Part shown: piece after piece, positions 1 through 5,013 of the stretch
How the letters are laid out: the number at the start of each line of letters is the position of its first letter
How positions within the stretch are numbered: the first letter of the stretch is position 1
NCBI GenBank assembly: GCA_964394395.1
Contig: CAYMWV010000218.1
Span: forward strand, 1 to 5,013
DNA: 5,013 nucleotides
Origin: Sediminispirochaeta sp964394395
GTDB lineage: Bacteria > Spirochaetota > Spirochaetia > DSM-16054 > Sediminispirochaetaceae
Reading direction: 5' to 3'
The notes under the pieces: model-generated
Seen by the model: the letters and a program-made list of their open reading frames with translations, nothing else
Databases searched by the model: none
Told to the model about the DNA's origin: nothing
Program-made: the position numbers and the translations under genes

Positions 1-105
1 GACAGCCTGAATTCAACGTACTTTTAACGACAAAAAACTGCTTTCAATGATAAGTGATCAACGACAATCATCTATTTCTGAATCTTTTAGACAGGCATAC
101 CGTTT

Positions 106-156
106 TTGACAATTCCCATTCAATTTAAGGTTCCATTAAACTCCACCACTTAAAAT
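106..156 (+). promoter_or_regulatory. Tentative promoter elements upstream of the lipoprotein gene
   Basis: A perfect -35 hexamer TTGACA lies at 106-111, but no acceptable -10 follows at 16-18 bases (17 bases downstream reads GGTTCC). A good -10 match, TAAAAT, lies at 151-156 and would start a short leader of about 25 bases that contains the ribosome binding site, but it lacks a clear -35. The region is AT-rich and some promoter must lie here or upstream of the window. I cannot tell which element is used, so this marks candidate elements, not one resolved promoter. Confidence 0.25.
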
Positions 157-173
157 CTTAACAAACTACCAAC

Positions 174-180
174 AGGAGGA
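174..180 (+). promoter_or_regulatory. Ribosome binding site of the lipoprotein gene
   Basis: AGGAGGA sits seven bases before the ATG at 188. It is a near-perfect Shine-Dalgarno sequence at ideal spacing. It fixes the start codon, and the signal peptide that follows immediately supports the same choice. Confidence 0.85.
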
Positions 181-187
181 GTTAATA

Positions 188-2188
188 ATGAAAAGAAGCA
201 AATCATTTATAGGTTTTTCAATAGCAGTGATGTTATTGATCACCCTGTTTGCCGGATGTGCATCAATCAGCAGCTTTTTCAAAGGCTCGGGAAAGAAGTA
301 TGACGCAGCATTAGTGGAATGGGAGGAGGACAAGTATGGAGACTCCATATATCACATGATTCTTCTTCTCCAGGATGATCCCAATTACGCCAAGGCGAAG
401 GAGTTTGTGAAGGAGAACTTTCAAACTGCCATCGACAAGACCAAGGGGCTCATTACGGCAAAAGAGGCTGAAAAGGCCGACCCAATAGAGAAGAGTTACG
501 ACCTCTATGAGCTCTATCAGGATCTCTACCTGATGGTCAAATACGCTAAGAAGATTACCCCCCTCACCGGACCAAAGGATGCATGGGTGTGGGAACCGGA
601 CCTCTCTATTGACTATGTGGATGATTTTGAAGGCTCCAGAAAGGCAGCGGTGGAGATTCGTATCGAAAAGGCTAAGGAGCTTTTCGCTGCCGGGGAGGCG
701 AAAGAGGCCCGGGAAATGGTAATTAACACCATGAGAATCTTCCTCTATGAGGATAAGTGGGATACCGAGGCGGAAACAGCCCTCAGGAAGGTAACTGCTA
801 CGCAGATTGCAGAGATGGCTAAGAAAGCGGCTTTAGATATGCTTGCCTCGGATGAGAAAGAGGTGCTCGAAGAGGGGCTAAAAACCCTCGATATGGCTTT
901 AGATTACAGCCCGGATGATGAAGAAGTAGCTAGCATCCGGGGTCAGATTGAAGATAAACTGGTAGAATCTATCATCGCCGAAACTAAAGAGCTGGAATCA
1001 AAGGGAGATCTGGAGTCACTAAAATCTGCCAGGAGAACGTATCAATCTGCAGCAAAGAAATATTCAGGGAGTAAGAAGCTTCAGCAGGCTCTGCAGAATG
1101 TAAATCTTTCCATTGCAGAGGAGTATTACAATCGAGGCTATGAGCTGGAACAAAAGGGTGATGAAGCATCCATCAAAGAGGCTCTGGACTTGTACGATGA
1201 TGGTCTTGACTATGTAGAAGGATATAAAAAGCTGGAGGATGCAAAGAGTCGGGCGCAAAGCGCAATTGCTGAAATCTACTACCAGAAAGCGCTTGCCCTG
1301 GAAGGTGGAGTGGGTAAAGATATACAGAAAGGGAAAGAGGTCATTGCGCTTTATGAGACAGCCCAGAAATGGGTTGATAACTATAAAGACAGCGCAGATC
1401 GGATTGATCAGATCAATCAGGCTATCAGCGTTTCCATCTATGTACTGGCTCAAGAGGGAGAGCTGTTTAGGCAATTTGAAAAAGAGTTGCACAATGAGCT
1501 GCACAGAAAGTTGGGAAGCGGCTTTTTTATCTACCCCGCCACCAGTGGCGACCGGGGATTCTCACCCGCTATGGTTAACAATAAGGGCTATATGGACCCG
1601 GCGAAATCGAAGGGATTGAACTACATGGTTCTTATTACCGGAGAGCCCGCTCCTGTGGAAGAGGAAGTAGAGGAGGAGCGGAAAAAGCATAAGATCGAGT
1701 TCCAAATTGAAGATGACGGAACCATCCAGGAACTGCCCGATGGCGGTCTGGTAACCCTGAACATCGGACGTGGTGCCTTTAAGGGAACGGACAAAGAATA
1801 TTTGAAAAGTATGAATCTTAGAGGCTACGGCACCGCCAATTTTACATCCATCGAAAAGGTCAAAACGATCTACCGATACTACAACCTCGACTACCAAGTG
1901 GTAAATGTAGAGACCGGCTCAACCGTCTATACCGGTAGCTGGAGACATAAGTTCAAATGGTCCCAAGAGCGTATTCTTGATTCTGCCCTGGCGGAAACCG
2001 ATATTGAAGACTTCAACACCAATACGCTGCGGGATTGGTACATTAAAGAGATCAACGAACTTCCCACACGCTATACAAAAAGTGCTCCACCGGAAGCAAA
2101 ATGGCAGGAGTACTTTGCAAAGAATGCAGATTTTGTAAACAACAAAGCTGGAGATATTGCAGGGGCGATCAAGGAAGACCGGTTCTAG
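188..2188 (+). CDS. Large helical-repeat lipoprotein of unknown function
   Basis: Seen: 666 residues. Lys/Arg-rich residues 2-5, a hydrophobic stretch at about 7-22 and the lipobox LFAGC with Cys24 make a type II (lipoprotein) signal peptide, so the mature protein is probably lipid-anchored in the envelope and faces the periplasm or surface. Residues about 154-411 are charged and helical and break into about five degenerate units of 50 residues (154-205, 207-258, 259-309, 310-360, 361-411). The last two align best: each starts I-A-E-x-Y-Y and has a Tyr-Lys turn (GYKK, YKDS). This is TPR-like, but I see no exact TPR consensus. Residues about 412-600 form a different domain: an amphipathic helix, predicted beta strands and a Glu-rich insert at 490-500. 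The pattern helix, then GLNYMVLITGEP, then VVNVETGSTVYTGS recalls CsgG/LpoB-type domains; that is inference. The gene ends in tandem stops TAG TAA and stands alone, with a terminator downstream. Function not recognised; a scaffold or envelope-assembly role is possible. Confidence 0.88.
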   Translation: MKRSKSFIGFSIAVMLLITLFAGCASISSFFKGSGKKYDAALVEWEEDKYGDSIYHMILLLQDDPNYAKAKEFVKENFQTAIDKTKGLITAKEAEKADPIEKSYDLYELYQDLYLMVKYAKKITPLTGPKDAWVWEPDLSIDYVDDFEGSRKAAVEIRIEKAKELFAAGEAKEAREMVINTMRIFLYEDKWDTEAETALRKVTATQIAEMAKKAALDMLASDEKEVLEEGLKTLDMALDYSPDDEEVASIRGQIEDKLVESIIAETKELESKGDLESLKSARRTYQSAAKKYSGSKKLQQALQNVNLSIAEEYYNRGYELEQKGDEASIKEALDLYDDGLDYVEGYKKLEDAKSRAQSAIAEIYYQKALALEGGVGKDIQKGKEVIALYETAQKWVDNYKDSADRIDQINQAISVSIYVLAQEGELFRQFEKELHNELHRKLGSGFFIYPATSGDRGFSPAMVNNKGYMDPAKSKGLNYMVLITGEPAPVEEEVEEERKKHKIEFQIEDDGTIQELPDGGLVTLNIGRGAFKGTDKEYLKSMNLRGYGTANFTSIEKVKTIYRYYNLDYQVVNVETGSTVYTGSWRHKFKWSQERILDSALAETDIEDFNTNTLRDWYIKEINELPTRYTKSAPPEAKWQEYFAKNADFVNNKAGDIAGAIKEDRF

Positions 2189-2209
2189 TAAGGAGAAATT
2201 ATTTACAGA

Positions 2210-2227
2210 GTAAAGGCAACCCTTTAC
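2210..2227. other. Small 7-bp hairpin before the terminator
   Basis: GTAAAGG (2210-2216) and CCTTTAC (2221-2227) are perfect inverted repeats around the loop CAAC. There is no T-run directly after it, so it is not a terminator by itself. It sits three bases before the strong terminator hairpin and could stabilise the 3' end of the lipoprotein mRNA. That role is inferred. Confidence 0.5.
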
Positions 2228-2230
2228 ATA

Positions 2231-2260
2231 AAAGAGCTGCCCCTGGGGCAGCTCTTTTTT
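2231..2260. terminator. Rho-independent terminator, probably bidirectional
   Basis: AAAGAGCTGCCC (2231-2242) pairs with GGGCAGCTCTTT (2246-2257) over 12 bp around a three-base loop, and the plus strand ends in a run of six T (2255-2260). This is a textbook intrinsic terminator for the lipoprotein gene. Read on the minus strand, the same stem is followed by TTTTATG, a shorter but usable T-run, so it probably also ends the transcript carrying tRNA-Gly. A shared terminator fits the convergent arrangement. Confidence 0.93.
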
Positions 2261-2307
2261 ATCCCATTCCCGAAACCGATCAGACTCAGATAGACGAAGC
2301 AGAAACA

Positions 2308-2378
2308 AGCGGGCGAGGGGAATTGAACCCCCAACTGAAGCTTGGGAAGCTTCCGTGATACCACTTCACCACGCCCGC
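2308..2378 (-). tRNA. tRNA-Gly, anticodon CCC (reads GGG)
   Basis: The minus strand folds into a complete 71-base cloverleaf. The acceptor stem is GCGGGCG with CGCCCGC; the D stem is GTGA with TCAC around a loop containing GG. The anticodon stem GAAGC/GCTTC encloses the loop TTCCCAA, giving anticodon CCC (bases 2346-2344). The variable loop is four bases. The T arm has the loop TTCAATT with its stem closed by one G-T wobble. The discriminator base is T and the 3' CCA is not encoded (TGT follows), so it must be added by the CCA-adding enzyme. Glycine identity rests on the CCC anticodon and on an acceptor stem like that of many bacterial Gly tRNAs. The gene lies 52 bases after the PASTA gene and 47 before the terminator. 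Confidence 0.96.
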
Positions 2379-2392
2379 ATTAGCTTATGTAA

Positions 2393-2421
2393 AAATTAGC
2401 AGATAGAGCCGGGGCTGTCAA
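2393..2421 (-). promoter_or_regulatory. Possible promoter for tRNA-Gly
   Basis: On the minus strand a perfect TTGACA (2421-2416) is followed after 17 bases by TAATTT (2398-2393), a weak -10 with only three matches to TATAAT. Transcription would start about seven bases before the mature tRNA. The strong -35 and ideal spacing favour a real promoter, and the poor -10 argues against it. No convincing terminator separates the PASTA gene from the tRNA, so read-through from the def-fmt transcript is an alternative source. Confidence 0.45.
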
Positions 2422-2430
2422 TATGAAAGC

Positions 2431-3462
2431 TTATTGCACAACCGCAGTGCGAACACGCTGTCTGAATATCTCTTCATTATTGACATAGACAACAATAGTT
2501 GAATCCCCCGGAACTTCATAAGGAATTGAAAGAAGCCCTCCAGAATGGCGAAGACTCACCACCTCTTCCCTGGTTCCATCAGGGAGTATTGTCTCTATTC
2601 GTACAGGTACCGCAACAGGATACTCCGGCAGGCCTCGTTCAATCATTCCAAACTGATAGCCCTCCGGAACGTTGTCCGGCTCCAGAATAACCAGCTGGCG
2701 GATTGTATCTACCGGGACTTCACTTTCAGCTTCCGGGTTTTGTCCGATCACGGTCCCGGGCCTTCCCTGCCCATCCTTCTGGAGGGTGAAGACAAAGGGG
2801 AGCCCTGAAGCGGAGATTATCTCCCGGGCCCGTCTCCACTCGACCCCAATATAATCACCTACAGTAATAAGCTCTCCCTCAGCCCCTTTACTGACTACCA
2901 GTTCAAGATCGGTCAGAGCAGAGAGTTCCGTACCAGCTTCTGGCTTCTGCTCAAGAATGGTTCCGGAGGGCTCTTCGCTGAAGAGACGAATGTAAGGTTT
3001 TTCCAGCCTGAGCAGAGGGCCATAGACGGTCTCCATGCTTTTCAGGTGGCTCTCCAATTCGTTCACATTCCATCCAAGATAATTATCCAGCTTCTCCACC
3101 GCCCGGCCCTTACTGACCCGTAGAAGCACCTCAGTTCCCGCTTTAACAAAGGTTCCGGGACCTGGGTCCTGGCCAAGCACTGCACCTTTATCCGATGGGT
3201 TGGTAGAATATCTGAGTTGAATAGTCCCGTAGAGAGCTTTTTCCTGCAGAGCGAGCATGGCATTCTCCAGAGCCATTCCCTCCATATCGGGGACCATGGT
3301 CTCCTCTTTTGCATCCAGAGTCAGGATGAAGGTTATCAAAGCAGCCAGTCCGGCGAGGGCAAGGGTAGAAAGAGAAAAAAGGAGTAAAAACCGTAGATAT
3401 CTGATCTCCGGGTCTCTATCCCTAGCTTTTTTTGCTCTCTTTTTGATCCCAAAAGGGCTCAT
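2431..3462 (-). CDS. Membrane-anchored PASTA-repeat protein without a kinase domain
   Basis: Seen: 343 residues. A basic N-terminus (KKRAKKARDRD, 7-17) precedes one hydrophobic segment at about 24-48, so the protein is probably a single-pass inner-membrane protein with its bulk outside the cytoplasm. Three PASTA-like units follow at about 54-118, 122-193 and 199-261. Each has the late G-x-V/I-L/I-x-Q-x-P motif (GAVLGQDPGPG, GTILEQKPEAG, GTVIGQNPEAE) and a closing beta strand; the first two end in VSKG. Residues 262-343 form an unassigned, probably beta-rich tail. Known: PASTA units bind peptidoglycan or beta-lactams in Ser/Thr kinases and class B PBPs. Here neither a kinase nor a transpeptidase domain is present. 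The ATG overlaps the fmt stop by one base (TAATG) and follows a strong GGAGGAG. The role is probably envelope sensing or scaffolding; this is inferred from the domain only. Confidence 0.88.
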   Translation of the reverse strand: MSPFGIKKRAKKARDRDPEIRYLRFLLLFSLSTLALAGLAALITFILTLDAKEETMVPDMEGMALENAMLALQEKALYGTIQLRYSTNPSDKGAVLGQDPGPGTFVKAGTEVLLRVSKGRAVEKLDNYLGWNVNELESHLKSMETVYGPLLRLEKPYIRLFSEEPSGTILEQKPEAGTELSALTDLELVVSKGAEGELITVGDYIGVEWRRAREIISASGLPFVFTLQKDGQGRPGTVIGQNPEAESEVPVDTIRQLVILEPDNVPEGYQFGMIERGLPEYPVAVPVRIETILPDGTREEVVSLRHSGGLLSIPYEVPGDSTIVVYVNNEEIFRQRVRTAVVQ

Positions 3463-4427
3463 TATTCTCCTCCCAACGCTTTTCCGGTGATAGGCCCGTA
3501 GCCGTTACAGAAACTGGTAACATCCATCGCTTTCCTGCTTTTGGCCTGCAGTCGGGCAACAGCAAGCAGGCCATCCCCTGTTTGTACCAGAATACCCCGC
3601 TTCCTGTCTACACCTGCCACTATTCCTGCACCGGTATCAGCTTGCTGCACATTTTCAACCGGGAAATTCTCATTCAAAGGCTCTGCCTCAAGGATGTAGA
3701 GCTCATTCCCATCCAGATGGGTGTATGCCCTTGGCCAGGGAAAGTAGGCTCTTATTCGACGATCTATCTCTGCTGCGGGAAGCTTCCAATCAATAAGGCC
3801 ATCTTCCCTGCTTATTTTCCCACTCCAGCTCGCCTCTTCTTCCCTCTGGGGCTCAGGAGTGACCGTACCCGCCTCTATCCTGTCCAGGGTCTCCACTAAG
3901 AGCTTTGCACCCTCCCGGGCGGCCCAATGACTCAGTGATTCGGTGGTTTCATCCCCCTGCAGGGTAAGAAAAGTTCTCCCCAGAATGTCCCCCCTATCCA
4001 TCTCCAGGGATAGTTGCTGTACCGATATTCCCGTCTCCTGGTCACCGGAGAGGATGGTCCAGGGAATGGGCGCTGCGCCCCGATATTTCGGGAGGAGAGA
4101 GGGATGGACATTGATTCCACCGTAAGGGAAGAGAGATAGAAACTTGGGTCCGAAGATCCTCCCGTAGGCGTAGACAGCCAGGATATCTGCATCCACCGCA
4201 GCAACAATCTCCCGAGCTTCTGCATCCAAGCTGGGGAACTGAAACAGGGGGATCTTTTTCCCGGAGGCTATGAGAGCCACTTTTACGGCGGTAAAGGCCA
4301 CTTTCCTTCCCCTACCCCGCTCCCGATCAGGATTGGTCAACACCCCGCATAGCTGATGCTCTGATGCTAAAAGGAGATTAAGGGAAGGTACCGCTATCTC
4401 GGGACTGCCGGCAAAGAGGACCCTCAT
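3462..4427 (-). CDS. fmt: Methionyl-tRNA formyltransferase
   Basis: The enzyme moves a formyl group from 10-formyl-tetrahydrofolate to the amino group of Met on initiator tRNA, making the fMet-tRNA used to start translation in the cytoplasm. Seen: 321 residues, close to the usual 310-320. The N-terminal formyltransferase fold starts with MRVLFAGSPEIAVPSL. The tRNA-acceptor loop is NPDRERGRGRKV (32-43); many homologues have PDRPAGRG, so the Pro-Ala is Glu-Arg here. The signature NVHPSLLPKYRGAAPI (106-121) holds catalytic Asn106 and His108, and MDRGDIL (143-149) holds Asp144; all three match the E. coli numbering. The C-terminal tRNA-binding domain follows from about 203, with REDGLIDW and YFPWPRAYT. 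The start ATG shares one base with the def stop (TAATG). Only a weak GGCGGGG precedes it, which suggests translation coupled to def. No sign of damage. Confidence 0.97.
   Translation of the reverse strand: MRVLFAGSPEIAVPSLNLLLASEHQLCGVLTNPDRERGRGRKVAFTAVKVALIASGKKIPLFQFPSLDAEAREIVAAVDADILAVYAYGRIFGPKFLSLFPYGGINVHPSLLPKYRGAAPIPWTILSGDQETGISVQQLSLEMDRGDILGRTFLTLQGDETTESLSHWAAREGAKLLVETLDRIEAGTVTPEPQREEEASWSGKISREDGLIDWKLPAAEIDRRIRAYFPWPRAYTHLDGNELYILEAEPLNENFPVENVQQADTGAGIVAGVDRKRGILVQTGDGLLAVARLQAKSRKAMDVTSFCNGYGPITGKALGGE
3467..3473 (-). promoter_or_regulatory. Ribosome binding site of the PASTA gene inside the end of fmt
   Basis: GGAGGAG on the minus strand lies four bases before the ATG at 3462-3460. 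It is built from the final Gly-Gly-Glu codons of fmt. It supports the ATG that overlaps the fmt stop and allows both coupled and independent initiation. Confidence 0.8.
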
Positions 4428-4915
4428 TATCCCCGCCAGCGCTTCTTATAGAGCTTCATCAAACGGCGGCGCTTATGTTCTTCCAGATGATCAATAAAGA
4501 GGACTCCTTTGAGATGGTCCATCTCATGCTGAATGACCCGGGAAAGGAGACCAGAGGCCTCAAGGGTAAACCGTTTCCCCTCCTCATTCTGAGCTTGCAC
4601 AGAGATAGTGTCAGGTCTCGTGACATTGGCATACACCCCGGGAATGGAGAGGCAGCCCTCTTCATACTCCACCAGTTCCAAACTGGTGCCGATAATTTCG
4701 GGGTTGATAAACACTCTCGGTTCGTCTCCCCTTACATGACAGACAAAAAGCCGTTTTGTCACCCCCACCTGAGGTGCGGCCAAACCTATTCCATCTCCCT
4801 GCTGCATGGTTTCTATCATGGAGAGGGCAAAACGTCGAGTTTCCTCATCCACCTCCGGTACTGCAGCCGCCTTCTGGCGTAGTACATCATCCCCAACAGT
4901 CACAATCTTCATCAT
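4427..4915 (-). CDS. def: Peptide deformylase
   Basis: A metal hydrolase that removes the N-formyl group from new proteins at the ribosome exit, completing the cycle begun by Fmt. Seen: with the ATG at 4915 it is 162 residues (E. coli has 169). All three family motifs are intact: GIGLAAPQVG (43-52), EGCLS (86-90) and QHEMDHLKG (129-137). Metal ligands are Cys88, His130 and His134, and catalytic Glu is 131. The C-terminal tail is basic (HKRRRLMKLYKKRWRG), as in many deformylases. Start choice: the frame stays open to a TTG at 4951, but that adds 12 residues unlike the family, whereas MMKIVTVGDDVLRQKA is a typical beginning. The second ATG at 4912 is equally possible. No Shine-Dalgarno precedes either ATG, and a promoter-like sequence lies directly upstream. 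First of three overlapping genes. Confidence 0.97.
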   Translation of the reverse strand: MMKIVTVGDDVLRQKAAAVPEVDEETRRFALSMIETMQQGDGIGLAAPQVGVTKRLFVCHVRGDEPRVFINPEIIGTSLELVEYEEGCLSIPGVYANVTRPDTISVQAQNEEGKRFTLEASGLLSRVIQHEMDHLKGVLFIDHLEEHKRRRLMKLYKKRWRG

Positions 4916-4921
4916 CTGTAT

Positions 4922-4951
4922 ATAGTACAAAAAAAGGGGTTCTGCCGTCAA
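4922..4951 (-). promoter_or_regulatory. Likely promoter of the def-fmt-PASTA operon
   Basis: On the minus strand TTGACG (4951-4946, five of six consensus bases) is followed after 18 bases by TACTAT (4927-4922, four of six). The predicted start point, about seven bases after the -10, falls at or next to the def ATG at 4915. The spacer contains CCCC then a run of seven T. The element overlaps the alternative TTG start, an extra reason to reject that start. Not experimentally known; transcription from upstream of the window remains possible. Confidence 0.5.
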
Positions 4952-4957
4952 TAAACG

Positions 4958-5012
4958 ACCACCGGTAAAACCGGTGGTTTTACGGCGCCCCCTGGAAGGG
5001 GGCTTTACAGCG
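4958..5012. repeat. Two hairpin modules with a shared flanking motif
   Basis: Hairpin 1 pairs ACCACCGGT (4958-4966) with ACCGGTGGT (4970-4978), 9 bp around AAA. Hairpin 2 pairs GCCCCCT (4987-4993) with AGGGGGC (4997-5003), 7 bp around GGA. On the plus strand each hairpin is followed at once by a nine-base motif, TTTACGGCG (4979-4987) or TTTACAGCG (5004-5012), which differ at one base. An alternative 8-bp stem, GTAAAACC (4965-4972) with GGTTTTAC (4976-4983), overlaps hairpin 1 and excludes it. No open frame here looks real. It could be an intergenic REP-like repeat cut by the window edge, the terminator of an upstream minus-strand gene (weak T-run, CGTTTATT), or a def leader structure. Confidence 0.6.
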
Positions 5013-5013
5013 G

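Noticed and set aside
1064..1504. Open frame of 146 codons on the minus strand inside the lipoprotein gene
   Set aside because: It lies wholly antisense to a gene with a clear start, signal peptide and repeats. Its hydrophobic, Cys/Leu/Ile-rich translation is typical of the reverse complement of charged helical coding sequence, and it has no convincing ribosome binding site.
2190..2260. AGGAG just after the lipoprotein stop, suggesting a small downstream gene
   Set aside because: No ATG, GTG or TTG lies at a suitable distance, and the strong terminator begins about 40 bases later. Probably chance purine-rich sequence.
2337..2353. Inverted repeat with two AAGCTT copies
   Set aside because: It is fully explained as the anticodon arm of tRNA-Gly (GAAGC/GCTTC stem).
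2101..2358. Plus-strand frame spanning the lipoprotein end, the terminator and the tRNA
   Set aside because: It reads through a strong terminator and a tRNA gene in another frame and has no good ribosome binding site.
2405..2416. AGCC/GGCT inverted repeat as a terminator for the PASTA gene
   Set aside because: The stem is three or four base pairs and is not directly followed by a T-run; too weak to call.
3582..3899. Open frame of 105 codons on the plus strand inside fmt
   Set aside because: It is antisense to the conserved C-terminal half of fmt, Cys-rich and without domain features; a shadow of the real gene.
4475..4882. Open frame of 135 codons on the plus strand across def
   Set aside because: It is antisense to def, whose catalytic motifs are all intact. 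The translation shows no recognisable domain and there is no sign of a promoter.
4916..4951. TTG start at 4951 giving def 12 extra residues
   Set aside because: The extension (TAEPLFLYYIQ) is not like deformylase N-termini, overlaps the -35/-10-like sequences, and puts the metal ligands at 100/142/146 instead of near the usual 90/132/136. The ATG at 4915 fits the family.

Overview
The window looks like chromosomal DNA from a spirochaete (Treponema/Spirochaeta type). The case is inferential. It rests on a long outer-membrane-type lipoprotein with a relaxed lipobox (LFAGC), a peptide deformylase / methionyl-tRNA formyltransferase / kinase-less PASTA gene order that I associate with spirochaetes from general knowledge, and moderate GC content with AT-rich intergenic stretches. 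No rRNA or other species marker is present.

Layout. Bases 1-187 are an AT-rich upstream region. A strong Shine-Dalgarno leads into a plus-strand lipoprotein gene (188-2188, 666 aa). It has a lipoprotein signal peptide, about five degenerate helical repeats of roughly 50 residues, and a separate C-terminal alpha/beta domain; I cannot name its function. A strong GC-rich terminator hairpin (2231-2260) follows and can act in both directions. The minus strand then carries, in transcription order from the right edge, def (4915-4427), fmt (4427-3462), a membrane-anchored PASTA-repeat protein (3462-2431) and tRNA-Gly with anticodon CCC (2378-2308). This unit converges on the lipoprotein gene at the shared terminator. 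At the far right edge (4958-5012) are two small perfect hairpins, each preceded on the minus strand by the same short GTAAA-containing motif.

How the genes work together. Fmt formylates initiator Met-tRNA and Def removes the formyl group from new proteins, so the two form the start and end of one cycle. Both junctions, def-fmt and fmt-PASTA, are one-base TAATG stop/start overlaps, which points to one mRNA and coupled translation. The PASTA protein is probably a cell-envelope protein that senses or binds peptidoglycan; its link to formylation is known here only from the operon. The tRNA-Gly gene has a possible promoter of its own but could also be the tail of the operon transcript.

Points worth a second look: the unrecognised repeat lipoprotein and its possible CsgG/LpoB-like C-terminal domain, a possibly leaderless def mRNA, the paired hairpin modules at the right edge, and the kinase-less PASTA protein with an unassigned C-terminal domain. 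I see no CRISPR array, transposase, phage gene or clear new defence system.
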